Positions 42,547 through 51,409 are shown, counted from the first letter of the stretch. The stretch: 64,000 bases of DNA from Nonlabens xylanidelens (GCF_002934445.1 NZ_PTJE01000002.1:377392-441391), one strand, 5' to 3'. Program-made: numbers and translations. The notes: generated by a model from the sequence alone, not told the origin.

Positions 42547-43347
42547 ATGGATAACAAGTATTATTTAACCGAGGTAGATAAAGTTTCTAAAAGTATATTT
42601 TGTTATCACAATCCTATGGACTCTATTTTAATAGAACACCATAGTCATAAAAAAGGACAATTTTTATATACAGAAGGTGGTGTGGTACATGTAAAAACAG
42701 ATACCAGAATGTATTATTTACCTGCTAGACATTATATGTGGATACCTGCAGGTGTGCGACATTCTATCTACCCTAGTTCTCCTAAGGTGATTATGAGAAA
42801 TTTATACTTTCCTATTAAGAAAAGTGCTAATGAGTTTTATAAAAAAGAAGGCATCTATCACATTAATAACCTTTTAATGGAACTGTTGCTTTATACTAAA
42901 AACTGGAATGGCGATATAAGAAAATCTCAAAAAAATAAATACCCTATAGTAAATGCGTTTAAAACCTTGCTAGAACAAAGTGTTTCTAATTCATTACATC
43001 TAGAACTACCACACCCTACTGACACTAAATTAATAGGTATTACCACTTACCTATCTGATAAGATAGACGAAGAACATTTGTTACCTAGCCTGGCATCAAA
43101 ATTTAGCATGACAGATAAGTCTCTCTATCGTCTTTTTAAGAAAGATCTAGGCATGTCGTTTATTAAGTACTACACGCAGTTGAGAATATTCAAATCTCTA
43201 GAATATCTAGTAAACTCTGATTATAATATATCACAAATAGCAAATATGGTAGGTTATAGCAGCTTGCCTACTTTTAGTAACACCTTCAGTAAAGTTATGG
43301 GTAAGCGCCCGTCAGAATACAGAAGGTCTAATGAGATTTATATGTAG
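42547..43347 (+). CDS. AraC-family transcriptional regulator with cupin sensor
   Basis: A 266-aa protein. The N-terminal cupin-like sensor (~20-100: IEHHSHKKGQFLYTEGGVVHV, ARHYMWIPAGVRHSIYP) precedes an HTH_18 double helix-turn-helix (~170-262: LASKFSMTDKSLYRLFKKDLGMSF, then ISQIANMVGYSSLPTFSNTFSKVMGKRPSEYR). It is divergent from the CoA-transferase. The 175-bp shared region contains TGTCTTT-N9-AAAGACA (42,482-42,504), a candidate operator. The effector is unknown; acetate or acyl-CoA-related signals would fit the neighbour. Confidence 0.88.
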   Translation: MDNKYYLTEVDKVSKSIFCYHNPMDSILIEHHSHKKGQFLYTEGGVVHVKTDTRMYYLPARHYMWIPAGVRHSIYPSSPKVIMRNLYFPIKKSANEFYKKEGIYHINNLLMELLLYTKNWNGDIRKSQKNKYPIVNAFKTLLEQSVSNSLHLELPHPTDTKLIGITTYLSDKIDEEHLLPSLASKFSMTDKSLYRLFKKDLGMSFIKYYTQLRIFKSLEYLVNSDYNISQIANMVGYSSLPTFSNTFSKVMGKRPSEYRRSNEIYM

Positions 43348-43525
43348 TTTTAACTTACCAGTTGTGAAACTTATCATTTTCAAGTTGAAACGTTATAAAA
43401 CTGCCAAAATATGATGCTTGTATTATTTCTGTGATAGTTTGTTTCTATTTTTCGCTTTAAGCACTATAAATCAACAATATACTGTATATAGTATACAACC
43501 TTTTTTGATATAAAGTGTTTATATA

Positions 43526-44482
43526 ATGTACAAAAATGAAATTATGAGTCCTACAATTAAAGCGATAAGCATCTTAAGTATCTATTTATTCCTAGCCTGT
43601 AAAACCGATAAGGAAACTGCGATAGAAACCAAAACAGAAACGAAGGTTACTGCAACAACTGGTAAGAATGATGTCGTTACTGATAAAGAATTTAACGATT
43701 ACTGGTATTCTGGCACTGCAGAGTTGAATAGTTATGACCTGAAGCAATCACGTTATGGAGATATACGCGAGGGCGAGGTAGTTCTAGTTTTTGTAACAGA
43801 ACCTTTTTCTTTAAATAAGCAGGTAAAGTTAGATCACCCACAAGAGGCTGGTGATGATAATGTGTCTGTTATGAAGCTTAACCATGTTAGAAAATTTACT
43901 ACCGGTGTTTATGATTATTCTATTGTTAGTTCTAGTTTCACACCAGTAAACACAGCAAAATATCCACATACTTTAAAATTAAACACGAGTATACAAGAAT
44001 GGTGTGGGCATACTTTTACTCAATTAAATCTAGAAGAGGACTCTTATAAATTTAAGCAATTTTCTTATTTTGAAGCAGACGGTGATACAGAGAAAAATAT
44101 TCCTGCTGCGATGTTAGAAGAAGAATTAATGACACGTTTAAGATTAAATAAAGGACAGTTACCTACTGGAGATATTGATTTAATCTTCTCTACCATTTAC
44201 AGTCGTTTTGCATACAAGAAATTGCAACCTGCAAAAGCTAAAATAAGTAAAACTGAAACTGCTGGTCTATCTAAATATACTATCGAATATGTAAATTATG
44301 ATAGAAAAATAACGATAGATGTACAAAAAGAATTCCCTTATAAGATCATGTCATGGACAGAAGATGATGGTGATGGACTGGTTACTGAAGCTACATTAAA
44401 GAAAAGTATCAATGAGCCCTACTGGGAACAAAAAAAACTATCTGATGAATCTAAAAGAGAAGAATTACAACTTAAGAATTAG
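43526..44482 (+). CDS. Lipoprotein of unknown function
   Basis: A 318-aa protein (ATG 43,526; a second in-frame ATG at 43,544 would place the lipoprotein signal first: IKAISILSIYLFLAC). The mature part has a Thr/Lys/Glu-rich linker, then conserved-looking beta regions (NDYWYSGTAELNSYDLKQSRYGDIREGE, IQEWCGHTFTQLNL, FSYFEADGDTEKNIP). Homologues are common in Bacteroidota and, from memory, some carry a 'septum formation inhibitor Maf' label that I see no motif for. Upstream is an inverted repeat TATACT-N6-AGTATA (43,488-43,505). Confidence 0.65.
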   Translation: MYKNEIMSPTIKAISILSIYLFLACKTDKETAIETKTETKVTATTGKNDVVTDKEFNDYWYSGTAELNSYDLKQSRYGDIREGEVVLVFVTEPFSLNKQVKLDHPQEAGDDNVSVMKLNHVRKFTTGVYDYSIVSSSFTPVNTAKYPHTLKLNTSIQEWCGHTFTQLNLEEDSYKFKQFSYFEADGDTEKNIPAAMLEEELMTRLRLNKGQLPTGDIDLIFSTIYSRFAYKKLQPAKAKISKTETAGLSKYTIEYVNYDRKITIDVQKEFPYKIMSWTEDDGDGLVTEATLKKSINEPYWEQKKLSDESKREELQLKN

Positions 44483-44512
44483 ATAAATATATACTTTTAA
44501 TATATTTATTTT

Positions 44513-44549
44513 AATCTCTAGTAATCTTATAATAAGAATACTAGAGATT
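44513..44549 (+). terminator. Terminator after the 318-aa lipoprotein gene
   Basis: AATCTCTAGTA pairs with TACTAGAGATT, followed by TTTAT. Confidence 0.75.
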
Positions 44550-45022
44550 TTTATATAAAAATGTTAATCTATTGATTAAACCTTTAAACATTTTCACAGT
44601 CTAAACCTGAATCGAATAAATTGCTTTATGAGCATATAGGATTTATGCATCAATTTTGATGAAAAATATCTTTACTGTTCAAATGCGATTCTCACTTTTC
44701 ATAAAGAAGAGCAAGCAGTAATAACATTTACTAAAGCAATCGATTACCCAATAAGGACTAGTTATAATAGTATCTCAGCCCAGATAATATTATAAGTAGA
44801 CAGCCTTTCTTTTCCCTATCCAAAACTAAGTTGTTTACTCTAGCCCATAGTTTCATTTTATGAAACTATGGGCTTTTGATGTGTCCGTTATGAATAAATC
44901 CACTGTTAAAGTAACTACAAAGAGACTAATGGAACTATAAAAATGTGGTAATTATGACCTTTGAAAGATTCAAAAAGTGAATTAAAACTATCCTTAACCA
45001 TCAATTTTAACCCAAAACGACT
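44550..45022. other. Gene-free interval
   Basis: About 470 bp without a convincing open frame on either strand. It contains one strong hairpin (44,842-44,874) and otherwise AT-rich sequence; decayed coding sequence is possible but not shown. Confidence 0.5.
44842..44874. terminator. Long hairpin AGCCCATAGTTTCA/TGAAACTATGGGCT
   Basis: Perfect 14-bp stem with a 5-nt loop. Only a short T-run (TTTTG) follows, and the nearest upstream gene ends 360 bp away with its own terminator, so its role is uncertain; it could belong to a lost gene or an unannotated transcript. Confidence 0.5.
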
Positions 45023-45733
45023 ATGAAAAAGCTCATTTTATTAACCGCAGTATGTACCACGATACTATTTACTAGTTGTAAGAATAAACCTGATGAAACT
45101 ACGGTTACAACGGCTCAAAAAGAAGTGACCACAGCATCTGTTCAAGAAGAAAAGAACGAATTAAAATTTACCAATAAACAATTTTATGATGCCGATGGAA
45201 ATTTTCTAGAAGAAAAAGCAAAGGATGCACTAATAGAAATGCTAGAATATCATGATTACCCTATATTTGATGGATTGAGAGAAAAGATATGGTTAACAGA
45301 TTATAATAAAGGTAACTATCTAGAACTAGGACTAGCGTCTGTCATGTTTGTGAATAATGAAACTGATCAATACATGTTAATGGACATCTTTTTATTACCT
45401 GGACAGATGTTAGGAGAACACATGCATTATGCTGCAAAGGGTAATCCAGCAAAAATGGAAGGCTGGTTAATAAGACATGGAAAAAGCTATATAGTAGGTG
45501 TAGGAGAAGATAACAGCGATCAATTCCCACAAGTGATAGTACCTAATTCACATTGGGATGGAAAAACGACTACTCATCATATTATAGAAGCCTTTGAAGG
45601 TGATTTTGCAAAATTAGCTGAAGTAGAATCGGCACATTGGCAAATGGCTGGACCAGATGGTGCAGTAATTACCGAGGTGGGAAATGTACATACTAATGAA
45701 GGAGTGCGTAGGTCTGATCCTGCGATGAATTAA
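45023..45733 (+). CDS. Cupin-like lipoprotein
   Basis: A 236-aa protein with a lipoprotein signal (LILLTAVCTTILFTSC). Residues ~95-200 show a cupin-like core: DIFLLPGQMLGEHMHYAAKG with His residues suited to metal binding, EGWLIRHGKSYIVGVGE, and TTHHIIEAFEGDF. The end (VHTNEGVRRSDPAMN) is distinctive. Probably a periplasmic sugar- or metal-binding protein; no enzymatic role assigned. It is followed after 21 bp by another exported-protein gene, likely co-transcribed. Confidence 0.65.
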   Translation: MKKLILLTAVCTTILFTSCKNKPDETTVTTAQKEVTTASVQEEKNELKFTNKQFYDADGNFLEEKAKDALIEMLEYHDYPIFDGLREKIWLTDYNKGNYLELGLASVMFVNNETDQYMLMDIFLLPGQMLGEHMHYAAKGNPAKMEGWLIRHGKSYIVGVGEDNSDQFPQVIVPNSHWDGKTTTHHIIEAFEGDFAKLAEVESAHWQMAGPDGAVITEVGNVHTNEGVRRSDPAMN

Positions 45734-45754
45734 TAAAACAAAAAACTAGAATAA

Positions 45755-46348
45755 ATGAACATCCAGAAACAATTGATAACCTTACTTTTTATAACAGTAA
45801 GTAGTATTGCGCTAGCTCAAGAAACTAAAAACCAGATTCAGGCAGATTTTACAAATTACCTGAATTCTATCGTGAATATGGAGCTAGAAAAATCTCTAGA
45901 TTATATGCCTACAGAGTTTTTTGACATTATCCCTAAAGCAAAAATGCTGGAAGTAATGAAGCAAACTTTCAATAATCCAGATATGGAGATAGATATAAAG
46001 AACCCTACTATTTTAAAAATAGACGATGCTCAAAAAATAGAAAACAAGTATTATTCCCTTCTCACCTATTCTAGCCAGATGGACATGAAAATTAATGGTG
46101 AAGAACATGAAACTGAAGAAGATAAAAAACTACGTATAAGCATGACCAAAACTGCTTTTCAACAAAGCTTTGGAGCAGAAAACGTAGTTTATAATGATAC
46201 CACTGGATTTTTTGAAATTCAATCTCAAAAAGATGTTTATGGAATATCTGATAATGGTAAAACCGGATGGAAATTCTTAGTATTAGAAAAGAATCAAAAA
46301 GTTATTTTAGAAAAATTACTTCCTGCACAGTTAATTCAGGATCTATAA
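45755..46348 (+). CDS. Secreted protein of unknown function
   Basis: A 197-aa precursor with signal peptide (LITLLFITVSSIALAQE). The mature part is alpha/beta with NYLNSIVNMELEKSLDYMPTEFFDIIPKAKMLEVMKQTF, reminiscent of NTF2/SnoaL-type or DUF-like small secreted proteins of Bacteroidota. A C-terminal GISDNGKTGWKFLVLEKNQ segment supports that comparison. Likely in a two-gene operon with the cupin lipoprotein; terminator ~25 bp after. Confidence 0.55.
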   Translation: MNIQKQLITLLFITVSSIALAQETKNQIQADFTNYLNSIVNMELEKSLDYMPTEFFDIIPKAKMLEVMKQTFNNPDMEIDIKNPTILKIDDAQKIENKYYSLLTYSSQMDMKINGEEHETEEDKKLRISMTKTAFQQSFGAENVVYNDTTGFFEIQSQKDVYGISDNGKTGWKFLVLEKNQKVILEKLLPAQLIQDL

Positions 46349-46373
46349 TATTGATGATTTATAAAATTTTAAG

Positions 46374-46409
46374 ACCTACAGTCTCTATAACTAGAAGCTG
46401 TAGGTTTTT
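46374..46409 (+). terminator. Terminator after the secreted-protein gene
   Basis: ACCTACAG/CTGTAGGT stem with a 16-nt loop and TTTTTA tail. The rest of the 330-bp gap to the TetR gene contains one palindrome copy and the TetR promoter/operator. Confidence 0.75.
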
Positions 46410-46589
46410 ATTTTTAAGGAGCTATACGTTATGAATTTAAAAAACTCACCTAGTGTAGAGCTAAGTAAATTTAGTTTATGAATGGATTTTATTTTTTATG
46501 ATCCTTGTTTCCATATAAATAAATGTAGACTCAAATAAATTAAATCATCGATAACAAACTCATTATTATACTTATAACTATTTTTATTC

Positions 46590-46605
46590 CGCTTTCGCGA
46601 AAGCG
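46590..46605. repeat. Iterated palindrome upstream of the TetR gene
   Basis: CGCTTTCGCGAAAGCG, 49 bp left of the putative TetR operator start. Confidence 0.95.
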
Positions 46606-46638
46606 AGATCACTAAAATATTGTTAAACACTTTATAAT

Positions 46639-46658
46639 AACTAAACGATAGGTTAGTT
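46639..46658. promoter_or_regulatory. Putative TetR operator, site 1
   Basis: AACTAAACGATAGGTTAGTT: 6-bp inverted arms AACTAA/TTAGTT, 20 bp upstream of the TetR gene and overlapping its -7 element. It matches site 2 at 47,260 in 17 of 20 positions by eye. Confidence 0.72.
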
Positions 46659-46661
46659 TTG
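46654..46661 (+). promoter_or_regulatory. Promoter -7 element of the TetR gene (TAGTTTTG)
   Basis: TAnnTTTG, 17 bp before the ATG; its first five bases are in the operator, so repressor binding would block it. Confidence 0.65.
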
Positions 46662-46678
46662 TACCGTAGTTAGAACTA

Positions 46679-47242
46679 ATGGCTAGAAAAAAAGAATATA
46701 ACGAGAGTGAAGTAGTTGAAAAGGCGATGAACCTATTTTGGCGCAATGGCTATGAAACCACTTCTATGCAGATGCTTGAAAAAGAAATGGGCATCAATAA
46801 ATTTTCTATATATTCTAGTTTTGGAAGTAAGCATGGATTGTTCTTGGAGAGTTTAAATTGTTACAAAACAAAGGTAAACGAGATTCTAGAGAAGTTTAAA
46901 AATGCTGATAATGGTATAGAAGATGTGAAGCAGTTTTTCTATGATTCGGTTGATATTAATTATAAAGGACAGCATCAAAAAGGCTGTCTTGTAACTAATA
47001 CGTACAATGAATTTTCTGAAAGCGAAGATGAATTAATTAAAGAACAAATGGGTTCTTTTATGGAACATCTCAAATCTTTAATCATTGAAAAGTTAAAAAC
47101 AGATACTTCTAAAAGTGAAGAACTGGTGCTTAAACAAGCTAACTATCTATTGCTCGCAAAGCATGGCCTAGCTGCCGCTTCTAGAGTAAATAGCAAACAA
47201 GAAATTGAAGATTACATAGAAATGACTTTCTATAATTTATAA
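46679..47242 (+). CDS. TetR-family transcriptional regulator
   Basis: A 187-aa regulator. The N-terminal HTH (~8-55: VEKAMNLFWRNGYETTSMQMLEKEMGINKFSIYSSFGSKHGLF) is followed by a helical ligand domain (DVKQFFYDSV, GCLVTNTYNEFSES) similar to the AcrR/YezE-like subgroup that responds to reactive compounds. A 20-bp inverted repeat over its own promoter and a near-identical one in front of the next gene argue for autorepression and control of the downstream CMD-SDR-EthD-DsbA genes. Inducer unknown. Confidence 0.88.
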   Translation: MARKKEYNESEVVEKAMNLFWRNGYETTSMQMLEKEMGINKFSIYSSFGSKHGLFLESLNCYKTKVNEILEKFKNADNGIEDVKQFFYDSVDINYKGQHQKGCLVTNTYNEFSESEDELIKEQMGSFMEHLKSLIIEKLKTDTSKSEELVLKQANYLLLAKHGLAAASRVNSKQEIEDYIEMTFYNL

Positions 47243-47259
47243 CTATTTTTTTACACTAT

Positions 47260-47279
47260 AACTAAATGATTGTTTAGTT
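47260..47279. promoter_or_regulatory. Putative TetR operator, site 2
   Basis: AACTAAATGATTGTTTAGTT, part of a longer perfect inverted repeat ATAACTAAA-N6-TTTAGTTAT, 34 bp before the CMD gene. Confidence 0.75.
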
Positions 47280-47312
47280 ATAATTAACATAAACAACATA
47301 AAAATTAAAATT

Positions 47313-47861
47313 ATGACAACTTTAAAAGTTCACAACATCGAGAGTGCTCCAGAGGAGAGTAAACCATTATTAGAAGGATCACAGAAATCGTTTGGAATGA
47401 TACCAGGTTTACACGGTGTTCTTGCCGCGTCTCCACAATTACTTAAGGCGTATCAGCAACTTCATGAATTATTCATGAATTCATCTTTCAACACAGATGA
47501 GTTAACGGTGGTATGGCAAACGATAAATGTAGAGCATGGATGTCATTACTGTGTACCAGCACATACAGGAATCGCAAAAATGATGAAAGTAGATGACGCT
47601 ATCACAGAAGCATTACGTAATGAAACACCACTAGCAGATTCTAAACTAGAGGCACTACGTACATTTACATTATCTCTAGTACGCAATCGTGGTAACGTTT
47701 CTCAAGAAGATCTAGACACATTTTATGCTGCAGGTTATGGAGAGCAACAAGTACTGGATATTATCTTAGGATTATCGCAAAAAGTAATTAGCAATTATAC
47801 AAATCACATCGCAAACACACCTGTAGATGCTGCATTTGAAAAATTTGCTTGGAAAAAATAA
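47313..47861 (+). CDS. Carboxymuconolactone decarboxylase-family (AhpD-like) protein
   Basis: A 182-aa all-helical protein. The AhpD-type redox motif is EHGCHYCVPAHTGIAK, with Cys77 and Cys80 and a following His, as in alkylhydroperoxidase-like CMD proteins. Its likely role is peroxide or electrophile detoxification rather than aromatic degradation. It is the first gene after the second TetR operator; a hairpin at 47,898 separates it from the SDR gene, so downstream expression may be reduced. Confidence 0.85.
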   Translation: MTTLKVHNIESAPEESKPLLEGSQKSFGMIPGLHGVLAASPQLLKAYQQLHELFMNSSFNTDELTVVWQTINVEHGCHYCVPAHTGIAKMMKVDDAITEALRNETPLADSKLEALRTFTLSLVRNRGNVSQEDLDTFYAAGYGEQQVLDIILGLSQKVISNYTNHIANTPVDAAFEKFAWKK

Positions 47862-47897
47862 AATGTAAATCCCCTTAAATACATTTTTAAACGGTAG

Positions 47898-47923
47898 ACC
47901 TTCCTTGAGCAATTTAGGAAGGT
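47898..47923 (+). terminator. Hairpin between CMD and SDR genes
   Basis: ACCTTCC/GGAAGGT stem with a 12-nt loop and TTTG; a weak or partial terminator. Confidence 0.5.
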
Positions 47924-47965
47924 TTGCTATTTAATAGATTTAGTAAACTTAAAAAAAACAAAATT

Positions 47966-48697
47966 ATGAGTATTTCCATCGAGAATAAAGTAGCTTTAGT
48001 AACTGGTGCAAATCGAGGAATAGGTAAAGCAATAGTGGAGTCGTTTTTAAAACACGGTGCAAAAAAAGTTTATCTAGCTGTACGAGATATTAATTCTACT
48101 AAGGAACTAGAAGATGCTTATGGCGACCAAGTAGTTACCGTACAAGCAGATGTATCTAGTACAGAATCTATTAATGCACTTGCTCAACAAACTAGTGATG
48201 TAGAAATAGTAGTGAATAACGCAGGTATAGGAAACCCACAAGGTACTCTAGGTGAAGATGTAGAAAAAGATTTTGAAAATCAACTGCAGGTAAATGCATT
48301 TGGTTTACTACGTGTTGCAAATGCTTTTGCTCAAACACTAGAAGATAAAAAAGGCGCATTAGTACAATTAAATTCTATCGCTTCTATGAAGAATTTTTCT
48401 CAACTCTCTACCTATTCTGCTTCAAAAGCGGCTTCTTATTCTTTAACACAAGGTTTAAGAACAGAATTAGGTCCTAAAGGTGTGAGCATATTAAGTGTAC
48501 ATCCTGGACCTATAGATACGGACATGGCAGAAACAGCTGGTTTTGAAAATGCATCATCAACAACTGATGTTTCTGAAGGTATCATGAAAGCGTTAGAAGC
48601 TGGCGATTTTCACTTATTTCCAGACGAAATGGCAAAACAAGTAGAGAGCGCTTATGAAGGGTTTTCTGAAAATGTAGTCTTAGCAGACTTCTCTTAA
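47966..48697 (+). CDS. Short-chain dehydrogenase/reductase (SDR)
   Basis: A 243-aa classical SDR; ATG 47,966 chosen because the 14 extra residues from 47,924 are non-conserved and basic. Seen: cofactor loop VALVTGANRGIGKAI (TGxxxGxG), VNNAG in the middle, catalytic Ser in LNSIASM and YSASKAA (YxxxK), then HPGPIDTDMA. NAD(P)-dependent oxidoreductase; substrate unknown. It belongs to the TetR-linked group with EthD and DsbA-like genes. Confidence 0.9.
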   Translation: MSISIENKVALVTGANRGIGKAIVESFLKHGAKKVYLAVRDINSTKELEDAYGDQVVTVQADVSSTESINALAQQTSDVEIVVNNAGIGNPQGTLGEDVEKDFENQLQVNAFGLLRVANAFAQTLEDKKGALVQLNSIASMKNFSQLSTYSASKAASYSLTQGLRTELGPKGVSILSVHPGPIDTDMAETAGFENASSTTDVSEGIMKALEAGDFHLFPDEMAKQVESAYEGFSENVVLADFS

Positions 48698-48723
48698 TAT
48701 TAATAATCTCAAAAAATAAAATA

Positions 48724-49038
48724 ATGATCAAGGTATCTGTAATGTATCCGAACAGCAAAGATGTTAAGTTTGATACAGAGTATTATAAAAATAACCACTT
48801 ACCTATGGTTGCTAACAAATTAGGTGACGCATTAAAAGGTCTAGAACTAGATCTAGGAATAGCAAGTAAAAACCCTGGAGAGTTAGCACCGTATGTAGCG
48901 ATTGCTCATTTAAAATTTGATGATGTAGCTTCGTTTCAAGCGGCATTTGGTCCACACGCGGCAGTTTTTGCAGCAGATGTAGAGAATTACAGTAATGTAC
49001 AAGCCGATCTACAGATAAGCGAACTGGTAACTTTTTAA
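48724..49038 (+). CDS. EthD-family protein
   Basis: A 104-aa ferredoxin-like small protein: IKVSVMYPNSKDVKFDTEYYKNNHLPM, a central helix, and PYVAIAHLKFDDVASFQAAFGPHA, which is the EthD/Dabb-type dimeric alpha+beta barrel. Such proteins handle small hydrophobic or oxidised molecules; the exact reaction is unknown. It stops 2 nt before the DsbA-like gene, so the two are translationally coupled. Confidence 0.82.
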   Translation: MIKVSVMYPNSKDVKFDTEYYKNNHLPMVANKLGDALKGLELDLGIASKNPGELAPYVAIAHLKFDDVASFQAAFGPHAAVFAADVENYSNVQADLQISELVTF

Positions 49039-49040
49039 AG

Positions 49041-49688
49041 ATGAAAGAAAAATTAAAAATTGACATTGTTTCTGACGTAGTATGCCCATGGTGTACCATA
49101 GGTTATAAACGATTAGAAAAAGCTATAAATGAGCTAGGAATTCAAGATCAAGTTACTATAGAATGGCAACCTTTTGAATTAAATCCTAACATGCCTGTTA
49201 CTGGTCAAGATTTAACAGAGCATATTGCTGAAAAGTACGGTTCTACTCTACAACAACAAAAAGATTCACGACAGCATATGTCTGACGCTGGAGAAGAACT
49301 AGGATTTACTTTTGATTATTTTGATGGTATGAGAATGGTAAACACCTTTGACGCTCATATTCTTCTAGAATATGCAAAAGAATTTGATAAACAAACTGAA
49401 CTAAAAATGCGATTTACAACAGCATTTTTTAGTGAACGTAAAGATGTATCAAAAAGAGATGTACTTAAAGAAGCTCTATCAGATGTAGGTCTAAATGCTG
49501 AAGAAGGACTGGCAAGACTAGAAAGTGACGAAGCTCGTAACGAGGTTAGAACCGCTCAAAGCTACTGGCAAAATCTAGGAGTAACATCTGTTCCTACTAT
49601 AGTTTTTGACAGAAAAAGTGCCGTTACTGGAGCACAACCTGTAGATACTTTTAAACAAGTTCTTAATGAATTAATGAAAGAAGATTAA
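49041..49688 (+). CDS. DsbA-family (FrnE-like) oxidoreductase
   Basis: A 215-aa cytoplasmic thioredoxin-fold protein without signal peptide. The active site CPWC lies at about residues 14-17 (VSDVVCPWCTIGYKRLE), a helical insert is in the middle, and the cis-Pro loop is VTSVPTIVFD. FrnE/YwbO-like DsbA proteins act as cytosolic thiol oxidoreductases, often in oxidative-stress operons; a role together with the CMD and SDR enzymes fits. Followed by a strong terminator. Confidence 0.88.
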   Translation: MKEKLKIDIVSDVVCPWCTIGYKRLEKAINELGIQDQVTIEWQPFELNPNMPVTGQDLTEHIAEKYGSTLQQQKDSRQHMSDAGEELGFTFDYFDGMRMVNTFDAHILLEYAKEFDKQTELKMRFTTAFFSERKDVSKRDVLKEALSDVGLNAEEGLARLESDEARNEVRTAQSYWQNLGVTSVPTIVFDRKSAVTGAQPVDTFKQVLNELMKED

Positions 49689-49730
49689 CACACCATGTAT
49701 CTTCAAACATCTAATCATTTATAAATTAAA

Positions 49731-49767
49731 AATAGATCTAATTCATTTAAAATGGATTAGATCTATT
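49731..49767. terminator. Terminator after the DsbA-like gene
   Basis: AATAGATCTAATTCATTT pairs with AAATGGATTAGATCTATT (one mismatch). Confidence 0.8.
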
Positions 49768-49815
49768 ATAATACTATATCAACTCATTCATAACTCCATA
49801 AAAACTATTACCACT

Positions 49816-50640
49816 ATGAAACTTAACTTACTTACTTTATCATTATGCTTTTTACTACTAGCTTGTAATGATAATAAACATGCAACAACAGCTCAAGAAA
49901 TAGAGCCTGAACCAACTCAAGAATTCCAGAATAAAGGCCATGAACTGGTGTATCAAATGGTTCAAAAAGTAGGTGATTATCAAAAGTTACTGGATAAAAA
50001 AGATGTCTCTTACACTTTAACTTACCGCACAGCAGACGGAAAACTTGATGTCACCAACGAGAAATATATTTTTGATGGAGAACTTTCTTATGGATATTAC
50101 CATAAACATGAAAGAACTCTTCCTGATCTAGACGGTATTATTGAGCAAGGATTTGACGGTAATGATTACTGGTTAAAAAATAATGAAGAGCAAATAATTG
50201 AGCAAAAGTATCTGGACAAAGTAAAATTTAACAGACCTACTAATTTCTATTGGTTTGCCATGATGCCTAAATTACTAGATGACAACCTTGTATATGAATA
50301 TGTAGAATCAAAAACCATAAACGGTAAAGGATATGATGTAGTTAAGATTTCTTTTAACCTAGCCGAAAAGAAAGCTACTGATATTTATCAGGTTTATATC
50401 AACAAAGAAACCGGTCTAGTAGATCAGTTTCTATTTACTGTCGCAGATTACAATGTCATAGAGACTCCAGCTTTAATGCAAGTTGAATATGAAAATATAA
50501 ATGGAGTATTATTACCTACCACTAGAAAATATAAAAAGTCTTCATGGGATGCTATCGTGACAGACGCTCCATGGGTACAAGTAAACTGGACTGATATTAA
50601 ATTTAATAACGGTCTTACTTTAAGCGATTTTCAATTATAA
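49816..50640 (+). CDS. DUF6503-like lipoprotein
   Basis: A 274-aa protein with a lipoprotein signal (NLLTLSLCFLLLAC). The mature region begins with a helix (GHELVYQMVQKVGDYQKLLDKKDVSYTLTYR) and continues as repeated antiparallel strands (DGELSYGYYHKHE, GYDVVKISFN, QVYINKETGLVDQFLF), like outer-membrane-lipoprotein-carrier-type half barrels. I associate this pattern with the Bacteroidota DUF6503 family, with moderate confidence. It may carry lipids or hydrophobic ligands. Monocistronic, with hairpins on both sides. Confidence 0.65.
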   Translation: MKLNLLTLSLCFLLLACNDNKHATTAQEIEPEPTQEFQNKGHELVYQMVQKVGDYQKLLDKKDVSYTLTYRTADGKLDVTNEKYIFDGELSYGYYHKHERTLPDLDGIIEQGFDGNDYWLKNNEEQIIEQKYLDKVKFNRPTNFYWFAMMPKLLDDNLVYEYVESKTINGKGYDVVKISFNLAEKKATDIYQVYINKETGLVDQFLFTVADYNVIETPALMQVEYENINGVLLPTTRKYKKSSWDAIVTDAPWVQVNWTDIKFNNGLTLSDFQL

Positions 50641-50667
50641 TTTGACAAAAGTCTAACAGTATTATTT

Positions 50668-50694
50668 AAGAGGTTTAATTAAATTTAAACCTCT
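50668..50694. terminator. Terminator after the DUF6503-like gene
   Basis: AAGAGGTTTAA pairs with TTAAACCTCTT-type sequence, followed by TCTTA. Confidence 0.75.
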
Positions 50695-50719
50695 TTCTTA
50701 TTTAAAAAAAACAAGATTT

Positions 50720-51409
50720 ATGCAACCTTTGACAAGACCCAAAGTATTATTCTTTGATGTAAATGAAACTTTATTAGATATAAGCCCTTTAAAAGTTGAA
50801 ATAGGTAAAACTTTAAATGGCAGAGAAGATCTGCTATCATTATGGTTTACCACTATGTTACAATATTCATTAGTTGCATCAGCAGGTGATCAATATGAGC
50901 ATTTTAGTTCCATAGGTGCAGCAACGTTACAAATGGTTGCCGCAAATAACGATATAGAGTTATCTCAAGAAGATGCTAGAGATGTAGTAGTAAAGTCATT
51001 AAGAAGTTTATCTGCACATCCTGAAGTTAAAGGAGCACTGTCTCAATTAAAGGAAAATGGGTACAAATTAGTTTCATACACTAATTCCTCAAACGAAGGA
51101 GTAAAAAAACAGTTTGAACATGCTGGTCTCACTTCGTACTTTGATGAAATGCTTAGTATAGAAGATGCAGGTAAATTCAAGCCATTTAAACAGGCTTATA
51201 ATTGGGCAGCAAATAAAATGAACGTCTCACCAGAAGAATGTATGCTAGTCGCAGCACATGGTTGGGATGTTGCAGGCGCCATGTGGGCCGGTTGGAGAGC
51301 TGCTTTTATAGCCAGACCTGGACAACAACAGTTTCCCCTTGCTGGTAAAACTGAAATACATGCAACCGATTTACAAAAAGCAACCGATATCATAGTAACC
51401 TACAAATAG
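50720..51409 (+). CDS. Haloacid dehalogenase type II-like HAD hydrolase
   Basis: A 229-aa HAD protein. Motif I FFDVNETLLD places the nucleophile Asp and an Asn in the second position, typical of type II haloacid dehalogenases rather than phosphatases. SYTNSSNEG is motif II, KPFKQAY supplies the Lys, and HGWDVAGAMWAGWRAAFI the motif IV and late Trp-Ala pattern. It may hydrolyse 2-haloacids, plausible in marine settings, but many homologues have other substrates. Confidence 0.85.
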   Translation: MQPLTRPKVLFFDVNETLLDISPLKVEIGKTLNGREDLLSLWFTTMLQYSLVASAGDQYEHFSSIGAATLQMVAANNDIELSQEDARDVVVKSLRSLSAHPEVKGALSQLKENGYKLVSYTNSSNEGVKKQFEHAGLTSYFDEMLSIEDAGKFKPFKQAYNWAANKMNVSPEECMLVAAHGWDVAGAMWAGWRAAFIARPGQQQFPLAGKTEIHATDLQKATDIIVTYK

